From positions 124,001 to 188,000 of the forward strand of contig NZ_FXYA01000199.1 of assembly GCF_900184965.1 (NCBI RefSeq): a stretch of DNA of 64,000 bases, given 5' to 3'. The DNA is from Akkermansia muciniphila (GTDB lineage: Bacteria > Verrucomicrobiota > Verrucomicrobiia > Verrucomicrobiales > Akkermansiaceae). A model generated the notes under the pieces. The model searched no databases. It was not told where the DNA came from and saw nothing but the letters and a program-made list of their open reading frames with translations. Made by a program: the position numbers and the translations under genes. Each line of letters starts with the position of its first letter. Within the stretch, counting starts at the first letter, position 1. Positions 52,238 through 60,993 of the stretch are shown here, one piece after another.

Positions 52238-52948
52238 ATGAACATTTTTGCCAGCGACATACTTTTTTACGTTTTCGGGGCCCTGGCCGTGGTCCTGTCC
52301 CTGATGGTCGTCTTCATGCGCAACCCCGTCTCCTCCGCCATGATGATGGCTCTTTCCTTTGGAGCCACCGCCGCCGTCATGATCGGGCTGGGAGCCCACT
52401 TCCTGGGCATTCTCCAGATCCTTGTATACGCCGGGGCCATTATGGTGCTCTTCGCGTTCATCATCATGCTGCTGAATGTGAAGCAGGAAACATCCCCCTT
52501 CAGCAGGCCTTTCTCCGTCGCCATCGGAGTCATCATCGCCGGCCTCTTCCTGGGCCAGCTTATCGGCATCATCTATTCTTTGCCCGGCGCCAAAGAAACG
52601 CACCGCTGCCCGATGGCCGGCGCGGAACAGGCCTGGAACGATTTGAAAATCGGACAGGAGAACGCAGCCCCCTCCAAAACCGGAATGGGAGCTCCCGCCT
52701 GCGGCCTTCGCAACAACGGAGTCCCTTCCGTCATTCTCCCTCCCCTTTCTCCCCAATGTTCCGCCCACCTCTATCCGGAAGGCACCACCATCCGTGCGGA
52801 GATAGACAACGGAGAATTCCCGGACACCGCCCTGCTGGGCCGTACCCTGTTTGACAAATATAACCGGAGCCTGGTCATCGCCGGACTGGCCCTGCTGGTG
52901 GCCTCCATCGGCGTCGTCGTGCTGAGCCGCCGCCCCTCCGGAAAATAA
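52238..52948 (+). CDS. nuoJ: NADH-quinone oxidoreductase subunit J with periplasmic-type insertion
   Basis: 236 residues from MNIFASDILFYVFGALAV; the open frame extends upstream into nuoI, but that part is out of register with any NuoJ. Helices 1-4 (about 8-112) include the conserved QILVYAGAIMVLFAFIIML. Residues about 117-197 form an insert with three Cys (124, 155, 174) before the last helix (210-230). E. coli NuoJ has 184 residues. The insert probably faces the periplasm. It is part of the membrane proton-pumping arm. Confidence 0.92.
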   Translation: MNIFASDILFYVFGALAVVLSLMVVFMRNPVSSAMMMALSFGATAAVMIGLGAHFLGILQILVYAGAIMVLFAFIIMLLNVKQETSPFSRPFSVAIGVIIAGLFLGQLIGIIYSLPGAKETHRCPMAGAEQAWNDLKIGQENAAPSKTGMGAPACGLRNNGVPSVILPPLSPQCSAHLYPEGTTIRAEIDNGEFPDTALLGRTLFDKYNRSLVIAGLALLVASIGVVVLSRRPSGK

Positions 52949-52973
52949 AGAACCCCTTACCACAGCCATCACC

Positions 52974-53291
52974 ATGATACCTCTTACGCATTATCTGATC
53001 CTTTCCGGCGTCCTGTTCGCCATCGGCCTGATGGGGGTGATTGTCCGGCGCGACATCATCGTCATCTTCATGTGCCTGGAAATGATGCTCAGTGCAGCCA
53101 ACCTGTCCCTGGTAGCGTTTTCCCGCGCCCAGGGCACCATGGGCCTGCCCAACTATGACGGCCAGGCCTTCTCCATCTTTATCCTGACCATCGCCGCGGC
53201 GGAAGTGGCCATCGGTCTGGCCCTCATCGTCTCCCTGTACAGGGCCAGGCGCACGGCCAGCACGCAAAATCTCAACACGCTGAAAGATTAA
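52974..53291 (+). CDS. nuoK: NADH-quinone oxidoreductase subunit K
   Basis: 105 residues, three helices, the usual NuoK size. Conserved Glu in IFMCLEMMLSAANL and in AAAEVAIGLAL are the two proton-path residues. It starts 25 bases after nuoJ and is followed by nuoL after 23. Confidence 0.95.
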   Translation: MIPLTHYLILSGVLFAIGLMGVIVRRDIIVIFMCLEMMLSAANLSLVAFSRAQGTMGLPNYDGQAFSIFILTIAAAEVAIGLALIVSLYRARRTASTQNLNTLKD

Positions 53292-53314
53292 GAGCAACAC
53301 ACTACTCCACGAAT

Positions 53315-55147
53315 ATGTTCAATATTGATATTCAATACACCTGGCTTCTGCTCTTCCTGCCGCTGGTCGTAGCCGCCTTTGACTGGTTCCTGCTGACCAA
53401 ACGTCCTAACGTCGCGGCCCTCACCTCCACCTTCTCCTGCCTGGCGACCTTCGTTCTTTCCCTGGGCCTGCTGGACCGGACCGGGTCTGCCTCCTTCTCC
53501 TGGCTTCCGATTTCCGACATCTTTTCCGTGGATCTGGGCTTCATTCTGGATCCCCTTTCCTCCCGCATGATGCTGGTGGTCACGGGCATCGGCCTGCTGG
53601 TCCATGTTTTCTCTCTGGGTTACATGGCGGACGACAAGGCGAAAACGCGCTACTTCGCGTGCCTGAGCCTTTTCATGTTCTCCATGACGGGCATCGTCCT
53701 TGCGAACAACATCGCCATGACCTTTATCTTCTGGGAATTGGTAGGCCTCTCCTCCTATCTGCTCATCGGCCACTGGTACACCCGGGACACTGCCGCCAAC
53801 GCCGCCAAAAAAGCCTTCATCTGCAACCGCGTCGGGGACTTCGGCTTCCTGATCGGCATTCTGACCCTCTGGGCGCTGACCAACACGCTGGATTTCAGCC
53901 TGATGGAAATACCCGCAGGAATCAGTAAAAACCTGCTGAACATTACGGTGCTGTGCCTTTTCTGCGGAGCGGTGGGCAAATCCGCCCAATTCCCGCTGCA
54001 CGTCTGGCTTCCGGACGCCATGGAAGGTCCCACCCCCGTCTCCGCCCTGATCCATGCGGCCACCATGGTAGCCGCCGGCGTTTACATGATGGTGCGCGTT
54101 CAATACTCCATCGGCATTGAGGCTTTCCCCGCCCTGGCCTGCAACGTCATTACCGGCATCGGGGCCATTACGGCCGTCATCGCCGCCTTCATGGCTACCC
54201 AGCAGAATGACATCAAACGCGTTCTGGCCTACTCCACCCTCTCCCAGCTTGGCTACATGGTCATGGCCCTGGGGCTGCTGGCCGGGGAGGCAGCCATGTT
54301 CCACCTCTTCACCCACGCGTGGTTCAAGGCCCTGCTCTTCCTGGGCGCCGGGGCCATCATCTTCGCCTGCCACCATGAACAGGACATCTGGAAAATGGGC
54401 GGCATCATGAAACGCATGAAGCTGACCTCCCTCACCTTCATCATCGCCACCATGGCGCTGATTGCCATTCCGTTCACGTCCGGTTTCTTCTCCAAGGAAG
54501 CCATTCTGGAAGCAGCCCTTCACAAAAACCCGGTCTTCTTCTGGATCGGCGCGGGCGTTGCCCTGCTGACCACCTTCTATATGATGCGCGTCATCTTTGT
54601 GGTCTTCTTCGGCAGGAGCCGCAGCCACAGCTCGGAACACGCTTCGGAAGTAGGCGGCCTCATGCTGGTTCCCCTGCTGATTCTGGCGGTCCTGGCTCTC
54701 ATCTCCGGCTACGGATTTATCGCAGACAGGCTGGTTCCTTTCAACGGATTCGTTTCCGAAAGCTTCCACATGGGCATGCCTTTCTACGTCTCCATGGGGG
54801 CGCTGGTGCTCGGGATCCTGCTTGCGGCTGCCTTCTACGCAGGTTCCCCGGCTTCTGACAAGCTCTCCGGCAATGTTGTTTCCCGGGCTCTCGCCAACCG
54901 CCTTTATATCGACTTGTTCTATGATAAGGTGCTGGTCAGGGGCATCCAGGGAGTTCTGGCCGCCATCATCGACTTTATGGACCAGTTCATCATCTCCGGC
55001 CTCATCGTGGGCGGACTGGCGCGGCTGACTGCCGCCATAGGCTCCCTGCTGCGCCGTCTGCAGTCCGGCAATATGGCCGCCTATACGGCCCTCTTCGGCA
55101 TTGGCCTGCTCCTGGTCATTTACTTTACCGTCTTCTATTCCTGCTAA
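53315..55147 (+). CDS. nuoL: NADH-quinone oxidoreductase subunit L
   Basis: 610 residues, antiporter-like (Mrp type) subunit with about 15 helices and the long C-terminal amphipathic helix. Landmarks: FWELVGLSSYLLIGHWY with the conserved Glu, KSAQFPLHVWLPDAMEGPTP (Lys and His of the channel), HAATMVAAGVYMMVR, and LAYSTLSQLGYM. It is the most distal proton pump of the membrane arm. nuoM starts 22 bases later. Confidence 0.95.
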   Translation: MFNIDIQYTWLLLFLPLVVAAFDWFLLTKRPNVAALTSTFSCLATFVLSLGLLDRTGSASFSWLPISDIFSVDLGFILDPLSSRMMLVVTGIGLLVHVFSLGYMADDKAKTRYFACLSLFMFSMTGIVLANNIAMTFIFWELVGLSSYLLIGHWYTRDTAANAAKKAFICNRVGDFGFLIGILTLWALTNTLDFSLMEIPAGISKNLLNITVLCLFCGAVGKSAQFPLHVWLPDAMEGPTPVSALIHAATMVAAGVYMMVRVQYSIGIEAFPALACNVITGIGAITAVIAAFMATQQNDIKRVLAYSTLSQLGYMVMALGLLAGEAAMFHLFTHAWFKALLFLGAGAIIFACHHEQDIWKMGGIMKRMKLTSLTFIIATMALIAIPFTSGFFSKEAILEAALHKNPVFFWIGAGVALLTTFYMMRVIFVVFFGRSRSHSSEHASEVGGLMLVPLLILAVLALISGYGFIADRLVPFNGFVSESFHMGMPFYVSMGALVLGILLAAAFYAGSPASDKLSGNVVSRALANRLYIDLFYDKVLVRGIQGVLAAIIDFMDQFIISGLIVGGLARLTAAIGSLLRRLQSGNMAAYTALFGIGLLLVIYFTVFYSC

Positions 55148-55169
55148 CCTAACCAACCAATCACATACC

Positions 55170-56594
55170 ATGCTTATCTGGCTTGTTCTCATTCCTCTGA
55201 TTGCCGCGGCCCTCATCGGTCTGTGCAAGGCGCCCGCACGCCCGACAGCCCTGCTCAGCGCCACCCTGACGCTGGCCCTCGGCATCTGGGCCCTGGTTAG
55301 CTTTGACGGCTGTTCCTCCTGCTGGTCCCGCTTTGAAGGGATGGACCTCCAGCTCACGTTGGCTCCGGCCCTGTCCAAAGTAATGCTGCTGCTGACCATC
55401 CTGGTTACCTTCGCCTCCGTGTTGGGCACCAACCCTCCCCAGGGGGGGGAAGCTTCCTGGTACAATTCCGCCCTTCTGATTTCCGCAGGCGCCACCGGGG
55501 CGTTTCTGTCCGACAACATGATCTCCTTCTTCGCCTTCCATGAACTGGCTCTTATCCCCACCTTCGTGATGATCGGCCTGTATGGACGCGGCGACCGCCG
55601 CACCACGGCCTGGCGCGCCACGCTTTACCTGGGGCTTGCCTCCATGGTTCTGCTGGCCGCCCTGCTGATGATCGGCACGCAGGCGGGCTTCACCTTCTCC
55701 GGCCTGAAAGACTTCATGGCCAGCGGACGCGAACTTGCCCATGCGGAACTTATCGGAGCTCTGCTCATCGCCGGATTCGGCACGCTGATTTCCCTTTTCC
55801 CCTTCCATTCCTGGGCAGCCCCCGCCTACGCATCCGCACCCGCTCCGGTAGCGATGATGCACGCCGGAGTCCTTAAGAAATTTGGCCTGTACGGGCTCTT
55901 CATGTTCCAGCCGCTGATGGAAACAGGATTCCTTCCCTGGACGAACATCCTGCTGGTTCTGCTTGTCTGCAATGTCATTTGGGTGGGTTACGTGACCGTC
56001 AACCAGAAAAGGCTGGACCTGCTGCTGGGCAACTCCTCCGTGATGCACATGGGTTATATTTTCCTGGCTTTCGCCGCCCTGGTGGTTTCCGGTTCCGCGG
56101 AAGCCAATCCCTGGGCGCTGAAAGGGGCTGCTCTGCTGATGCTGGCCCATGGCCTGACAATCGCCCTTCTCTTCCTGCTCTGCGGACAGATTGAAAAGCA
56201 GACAGGCACACTGGAAATCAACTCTCTGGGCGGACTGGGCACCAAGCTGCCGCGCATGGCTTTCGTTTTCGGCCTGGCGGGCATGGCCTCCATCGGCCTC
56301 CCCGGCCTCGCCAATTTCCCTGGGGAATTCATGGTCTTTTTCTCCGGGTTCGCCGGTTTCAGCAACGGCTTCGGCCCCGTTCAAATCGCCACCATCCTGT
56401 GCCTCTGGGGGCTGGTCATCGGCGCGGTATACATGCTGAGAGCCTACCGTAACATCTTCCAGGGGGATTTGTCCAAAGCCTCCGCCTACGCCACGGAACT
56501 GCTTCCCTCCGAACGGGCGGCCAACTGCTTCCTGGTCATCGCCCTGGCGGTCTTCGGCTTCTTCCCCACGCTGGTGCTTCAGTTCTTCTCCTGA
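55170..56594 (+). CDS. nuoM: NADH-quinone oxidoreductase subunit M
   Basis: 474 residues from MLIWLVLIPLIAAAL. An in-frame ATG at 55101 lies inside nuoL and gives an unlikely N-terminus. Antiporter-like subunit with the helix-5 Glu in FFAFHELALIPTFVMIGLYG, a helix-7 motif LISLFPFHSWAAPAYASAP that lacks the common LPDAH form, and NSSVMHMGYIFLAF. One of three proton pumps in the membrane arm. Confidence 0.92.
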   Translation: MLIWLVLIPLIAAALIGLCKAPARPTALLSATLTLALGIWALVSFDGCSSCWSRFEGMDLQLTLAPALSKVMLLLTILVTFASVLGTNPPQGGEASWYNSALLISAGATGAFLSDNMISFFAFHELALIPTFVMIGLYGRGDRRTTAWRATLYLGLASMVLLAALLMIGTQAGFTFSGLKDFMASGRELAHAELIGALLIAGFGTLISLFPFHSWAAPAYASAPAPVAMMHAGVLKKFGLYGLFMFQPLMETGFLPWTNILLVLLVCNVIWVGYVTVNQKRLDLLLGNSSVMHMGYIFLAFAALVVSGSAEANPWALKGAALLMLAHGLTIALLFLLCGQIEKQTGTLEINSLGGLGTKLPRMAFVFGLAGMASIGLPGLANFPGEFMVFFSGFAGFSNGFGPVQIATILCLWGLVIGAVYMLRAYRNIFQGDLSKASAYATELLPSERAANCFLVIALAVFGFFPTLVLQFFS

Positions 56595-56645
56595 TTTCCC
56601 CTCTTCCGAATACAATCCTAGTTTAACCTGATTTTTCTTTTACCC

Positions 56646-58028
56646 ATGCAAGCGTATATTCCGGAATTTATCCTGGCCGGCCTGGCAATGCTTTTGCTTC
56701 TGGCGGAGACCTTCTGCAAAAAAACGCCCAAATTCTTTTTCGGGCTGATTGGCGCGGCGGGAACCCTGGCGATGCTTCCCTTCTACATGGAAGGGCTCTA
56801 TGACAATACCTACATCATCCTGGCGCTCGTCGCCACAGCTGTCACCCTGCTGCTTTCCGTAGATTTCCGGGCCGTCATCAACTTTTCCTCCAATGACTCC
56901 AAATCCCAGGAGGGCACGGGGGAATTCTACATCCTGCCCCTGCTGGCCTGCGTAGGCATCACCTCCCTGTGCAAGGCCTCCAACCTGGTGGAACTGTTCG
57001 TCTCCCTGGAAGTGCTCACCCTGAGCTCCTTCATCATGGTAGGCTATTTCCGGCGGAACCTGGGTTCCACGGAAGCGGGCATCAAGTACCTGATTCTGGG
57101 CGCCGTCAGCACGGGATTCCTCGTTTTCGGCCTGGCCTGGTATTTCGGCATTACGGGAACATTCATTTATAATGAAACCATCGTCAGCCACGCTCTGGCC
57201 GACCAGACAGCCCCCGCCATGTACCTGGCCCTCGCCATGCTGCTGCTCGGCACAGCATTCAAAATCGGCGCAGTTCCCATGCAGCTGTGGATTCCGGATG
57301 TGTACCAGGGAGCTCCCACTCCGGTGACGGCTTTCCTTTCCGTAGCCTCCAAAGTAGCCGGATTCGCCCTGCTCGGCATCATCCTGGCCCCATTCGCCGC
57401 GCTGCCCCCCGTCGAATTCGTCGTAGCCCTGATGGCCGCCGCTACCCTGCTGGTGGGCAACCTGGGCGCCATTACCCAGACGAATCTGAAACGCATGATG
57501 GGTTATTCCTCCATCGCGCAGGCAGGCTTCATCCTTCCCTTATTCATCGGTACTGTGGACGGCCAGCTGGCTCCGAACGCTCCGTTCTACCTGGCTGTGT
57601 ACCTGGTCATGACCTTCGGCGCCTTTTTCGCCCTTGCCATGATTCGCATCCAGCGAGGAAGCGAGGAAATTTCCGCGTTCCGCGGTCTGGGCAAAACCAA
57701 TCCCCGGCTGGCCCTGGCTGTCACCATCATGTTCGCCTCCCTGGCGGGCGTGCCGCTGACGGCCGGATTTTTCGCCAAAATGATTTCTTTCGTGCACGTC
57801 ATCAATACGGGGCTGTACCTGGGCTGGATGCTCCCCGTCATGATCGTTTGCGCAGCGTCCGGGTTTTACTATTACTTCAAGGTCATCCGCTCCATGTACT
57901 GGGACAAACCCGCAGAAAACGCGGAACCCGTGCAGGTGCCGGTCATTTCCGGAGTCATGCTGGCCGCGTTCTCCATTTTCATCGTGCTGGGGGGCCTGAT
58001 GCCTCTGTTCCTGAATCCCATCCGGTAA
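56646..58028 (+). CDS. nuoN: NADH-quinone oxidoreductase subunit N
   Basis: 460 residues, about 14 helices. Landmarks: NLVELFVSLEVLTLSSFIMVG with the conserved Glu, FKIGAVPMQLWIPDVYQGAPTPVTAF (Lys and Trp-x-Pro-Asp-Val-Tyr, typical of NuoN), and MMGYSSIAQAGF. It is the last gene of the operon, 51 bases after nuoM, followed by a hairpin. Confidence 0.95.
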   Translation: MQAYIPEFILAGLAMLLLLAETFCKKTPKFFFGLIGAAGTLAMLPFYMEGLYDNTYIILALVATAVTLLLSVDFRAVINFSSNDSKSQEGTGEFYILPLLACVGITSLCKASNLVELFVSLEVLTLSSFIMVGYFRRNLGSTEAGIKYLILGAVSTGFLVFGLAWYFGITGTFIYNETIVSHALADQTAPAMYLALAMLLLGTAFKIGAVPMQLWIPDVYQGAPTPVTAFLSVASKVAGFALLGIILAPFAALPPVEFVVALMAAATLLVGNLGAITQTNLKRMMGYSSIAQAGFILPLFIGTVDGQLAPNAPFYLAVYLVMTFGAFFALAMIRIQRGSEEISAFRGLGKTNPRLALAVTIMFASLAGVPLTAGFFAKMISFVHVINTGLYLGWMLPVMIVCAASGFYYYFKVIRSMYWDKPAENAEPVQVPVISGVMLAAFSIFIVLGGLMPLFLNPIR

Positions 58029-58057
58029 CAAACGCTTCCTTTCCGCCCATGATTCCG

Positions 58058-58092
58058 AAGGCCGTTCTCCGAATTGTTCGCAGAACGGCCTT
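58058..58092 (+). terminator. Hairpin terminator of the nuo operon
   Basis: An 11-bp stem AAGGCCGTTCT/AGAACGGCCTT (58058-58068 and 58082-58092) with a 13-nt loop, 29 bases after nuoN. The T run is short (TT then CCTCATT), so it is weaker than a classical terminator. Confidence 0.6.
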
Positions 58093-58381
58093 CCTCATTC
58101 AGGAAAAGCCGCGTGTTCCGCGCCGGCCGGCCGAAAACGGAAGGGAGAAGGAAAGGTTGCAGCTGCCCGGCCTTCCGGGCTTACGATTTCAGCCGTTTCA
58201 GGATCCTGAGCAATTCGCCTGAGCCATACATTTCTTTTATCATATTCATGCCGGAAAAATTGTGAAAAAAGTGCGGCCTGCATGCGAGATTTCCCTCAGG
58301 ACAACCGTAATTAGCCTGTTCTAATTATTTGCCTGCCCTTCCTCCGGTCATCAGGCAGACAACCATCAATCATTCACAGCC
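58093..58381 (+). promoter_or_regulatory. Upstream region of the DUF3472 gene
   Basis: No gene is supported. An inverted repeat AATTAG-CCTGTT-CTAATT at 58309-58326, about 55 bases before the ATG, is the only clear signal and could be an operator or part of a -10 region. No Shine-Dalgarno precedes the start. Confidence 0.3.
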
Positions 58382-59266
58382 ATGCGTCTTTTAACCTCCA
58401 CCGCCGTCATTTGCGCCGCCCTGTTTTCCGGAACTATCCTGCAAGCACAGGACCCGGAACTGCTGGCCAAGCGCCAGTGCCGTTCCGTCCATATCAATCA
58501 GCAGGGACATCCCGTCCAGGCGAGCGCCCTGTACAATGTAGTAAAAGCCAAAACATCCGTTCCCGGCACCTACTTCTGCGCCATGAACTTTGATGACGGC
58601 TATATCGGTTTTCAGGAACAATCCAACGGTAAAAAAGTAATCATCTTTTCCATCTGGGATCCGGTGGCACACGGGGACAACCCCAACGACGTTCCGGAAG
58701 AAGAACGCACCAAGCTGGTAAAACTGGGCAAAGATGCACGCTCCGGACGTTTTGGCGGTGAAGGGACAGGCGGACAAAGCTTCGTGGATTATCCCTGGAC
58801 AATCGGGGAGGAGATGCGCTTCCTCGTCTGCGTCAAAAAAATGGGCAAATTCAAGGAAATCAGCGGCTATTACTTTAATAACAAAAACAAGTCCTGGGAT
58901 CTTATTTCCAAATGGAAAACGCATTCCTCGGAAAAGGAGCTTTCCTTCTCCGTCGGATTCGTGGAAGATTTTATGCGCAATTTTGAATCCGCCAAGAAGG
59001 CCCGCGGAGCCTTCTTTGGCCCAAGCTTCGCGTACAAGGACGGCAAATGGCATCCCAATACCAGCGTAACGTTCACCGGCGACCGAACCCCTTCCACCAA
59101 CGTCATGGCGAATATCCAACCTGATGGTTCCGTGCTGCTTCAGACGGGGGGAAGCACGAAAATGACGGATTTCAAGCTGTTCCAAAATCGCCCCCTGCCC
59201 CAAAATATTAAACTCGTCCTGCCTGACAAGACCGTTACCAGTCTAGTTCAGGAGAACATGAACTGA
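58382..59266 (+). CDS. Secreted DUF3472-like domain protein
   Basis: 294 residues with a signal peptide (1-22, LTSTAVICAALFSGTILQAQ). The body matches the DUF3472 pattern: GTYFCAMNFDDGYIGFQEQ, KKVIIFSIWDP, GGEGTGGQSFVDYPWTIGEEMRFLV (read in parts), and a C-terminal FTGDRTPSTNVMANI. Such domains are beta-rich, carbohydrate-binding-like and of unknown function; it is exported. A 50-residue membrane protein gene begins 3 bases after its stop. Confidence 0.75.
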   Translation: MRLLTSTAVICAALFSGTILQAQDPELLAKRQCRSVHINQQGHPVQASALYNVVKAKTSVPGTYFCAMNFDDGYIGFQEQSNGKKVIIFSIWDPVAHGDNPNDVPEEERTKLVKLGKDARSGRFGGEGTGGQSFVDYPWTIGEEMRFLVCVKKMGKFKEISGYYFNNKNKSWDLISKWKTHSSEKELSFSVGFVEDFMRNFESAKKARGAFFGPSFAYKDGKWHPNTSVTFTGDRTPSTNVMANIQPDGSVLLQTGGSTKMTDFKLFQNRPLPQNIKLVLPDKTVTSLVQENMN

Positions 59267-59268
59267 TT

Positions 59269-59421
59269 ATGTCCCCAACCGGCTGGTTAACCATGATTGT
59301 TTCCATCGGCGGCGTACTGGCCGCCGCCGCATGGGCGTATTACAAGGTGCTCTCCACTCCCAAGGAAACAGAACACCTGGGCAGCCCTACCCCGCCACTG
59401 CCGGAAAATGCGGAGGAATAA
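59269..59421 (+). CDS. Small single-pass membrane protein (50 residues)
   Basis: ATG at 59269, TAA at 59419-59421, starting 3 bases after the stop of the DUF3472 gene, so probably translationally coupled. The translation reads MSPTGWLTMIVSIGGVLAAA, then AWAYYKVLSTPKETEHLG and a Pro/Glu tail. It has one clear transmembrane helix (about 5-25) and a short charged tail. The plan resembles small accessory subunits of transporters, but I recognise no family and there is no transporter gene beside it. The remaining 227 bases to the next gene show nothing. Confidence 0.6.
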   Translation: MSPTGWLTMIVSIGGVLAAAAWAYYKVLSTPKETEHLGSPTPPLPENAEE

Positions 59422-59648
59422 GGTCCCGATGCGGTGAACCGCCGTACGCAGGACTGAACAATCCCCCGGATCATTTTGCCGCATCCAGAAAGCGCGCATG
59501 TTCCCGAGACCTGAAACAGGACGGATATAAGGGAGTATTTTCCCGGCAGAAAGGCAACACGGACCGGTGTTCCCCAGGGTATGCGTGCAAATCGCGCCCG
59601 AACCTGCGAGCCGCCCCGGTTCACAGGATTTTTAAACGTTTTTTCTCC

Positions 59649-60122
59649 TTACCCGTCTGACGGGGGCAGGATGAAGCCCAGCCGGTCAATGCCGTATCTG
59701 GCGCATTCCTGCCACAGGGATTTTTCCAGGGCTTCCGCAGTGCGGCGGCGTTCCTCTTCCGGCATGTTTTCAAAATATTCCGCTCCCAGGTGTTCGCTGA
59801 TGGCCTTGTCCGCCATACGCGTCACGAGATCCGCCCAGAAAGAGTTATCCCGATATTCATCCAGGCAATCCTGGAAAAAAGCGTTTTCTTCATATTCCCG
59901 TGTGAAGGCATAGCCGCCCAGGTCCTCCGCATAGGCAATGCGCCCTTTCAATTTGGGAGTGACGGAAAGCTCCTTCATCAGCCGGGAAACCAAATTTCCC
60001 CACGCAGCCAGGCGCGCTTCCGCCCCGTCCTGCTGGTTGGAGGCAGCCACCGTGGCGGCGGTGGAAAGCATTTCCGCCAAATCACGCGCTTCCTCATCTG
60101 ATAATTTCAACGTTACCGGCAT
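59649..60122 (-). CDS. Hypothetical helical protein
   Basis: 157 residues, soluble, charged and largely helical (LSDEEARDLAEMLSTAATVAA at the N-terminus; AFFQDCLDEYRDNSFWADLV in the middle). No signal peptide, membrane helix or recognised motif. Its start lies 6 bases after the sufT stop, so the two are co-transcribed, hinting at a cytoplasmic role linked to iron-sulfur work, but this is context only. Confidence 0.65.
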   Translation of the reverse strand: MPVTLKLSDEEARDLAEMLSTAATVAASNQQDGAEARLAAWGNLVSRLMKELSVTPKLKGRIAYAEDLGGYAFTREYEENAFFQDCLDEYRDNSFWADLVTRMADKAISEHLGAEYFENMPEEERRRTAEALEKSLWQECARYGIDRLGFILPPSDG

Positions 60123-60128
60123 GGAAAA

Positions 60129-60674
60129 TCAGATCAATCCGAGTTTCATTCTGCCCTCCTCGCTGACCATGTCCTGGTTCCAGGGGGGATCCCACACCAT
60201 TTCCACATCCGCGGCCTCCACCCCTTCCAACGCTTCAATACGGTCCTTGGCTTCCATGACCAGATGAGGGCCCATTCCGCAGCCGGGCGCCGTGAGGGTC
60301 ATTTTTACCGCCACATGGTGAAGGCCGTTCTCCAGCTCAATGACAGTCACATCATAGATCAGGCCCAGGTTGACGATGTCCACGGGAATTTCCGGGTCAT
60401 ACACACATTTCAGCGTATCCCAGACCCTTTCTTCCAGTGTGGCGTTCTCATCCAGCGCAGCCGCTTCCGGAGAAGGTTCTTCCGCTCCAGCGCCAAGGGC
60501 GTCCGCGTTCTCCCTGGAAATACGGGCCAGGCCATGGTCCGTAGCCACAGTATAGGAGCCGCCCAGTATCTGGGTGACATACACGCGTTCCCCTTCCGGC
60601 AGGGTGAGCACATCCCCGCTGGGGATCTGGACCGCCGTCACTTCTCTTTTGAGTTCTATTACCTGGTTCAGCAT
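60129..60674 (-). CDS. sufT: Iron-sulfur cluster assembly protein SufT (MIP18/DUF59 domain)
   Basis: 181 residues. The N-terminal 80 residues are the SufT-specific region (SGDVLTLPEGERVYVTQILGGSYTV). The C-terminal DUF59/MIP18 domain has VWDTLKCVYDPEIPVDIVNLGLIYDV and the conserved LTAPGCGMGPHL with its reactive Cys, ending VWDPPWNQDMVSEEGR. It helps mature Fe-S proteins, of which NuoE, F, G, I and RimO are examples in this window. The start is preceded by AAGGATTT, one of few Shine-Dalgarno-like sites here. The rest of the suf operon is not in the window. Confidence 0.92.
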   Translation of the reverse strand: MLNQVIELKREVTAVQIPSGDVLTLPEGERVYVTQILGGSYTVATDHGLARISRENADALGAGAEEPSPEAAALDENATLEERVWDTLKCVYDPEIPVDIVNLGLIYDVTVIELENGLHHVAVKMTLTAPGCGMGPHLVMEAKDRIEALEGVEAADVEMVWDPPWNQDMVSEEGRMKLGLI

Positions 60675-60993
60675 AAATCCTTGCGATTAAAGGAATATCC
60701 GACTATGGACACGCGCCGGAGGCATCCGAACGCCATAGGGCAGAACCGACCCATGGTTCCCGGAATCTTTCGCGCAGGAGCAACATAAGGCGTATTTGCA
60801 TCACCGTCGAGGTCAAAAACTGTTCTGCCCCGACCGGGAAAGCCCTTCATGACAGGAAAGAGCATGCCGCCATGTTTTGGAAAAGCCGCCGGAAGCGGAG
60901 AGCTTCGTTCTTGCCTAGCGGAGGGAAAAAGTGTAAAAAGTTCGGGCTGTCCGGGCTGCCCCGGCTGCATGTGCATTTTCAACCTGACATTCC
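60675..60993. other. Divergent intergenic region between sufT and the PpiD/SurA-like gene
   Basis: No gene is supported. A promoter-like pair lies on the plus strand: TTGCCT (60911-60916), 17 bases, TAAAAA (60934-60939). Its -35 and first spacer half (TTGCC...GGAGGGAAA) match the rpiB-glyA candidate at 23000. The leader would be about 48 bases. Confidence 0.4.

Noticed and set aside
53288-55621. 777-codon minus-strand open frame opposite nuoL and nuoM
   Set aside because: Antisense shadow; Gly/His/Gln/Glu-rich, no domain, crosses two real genes.
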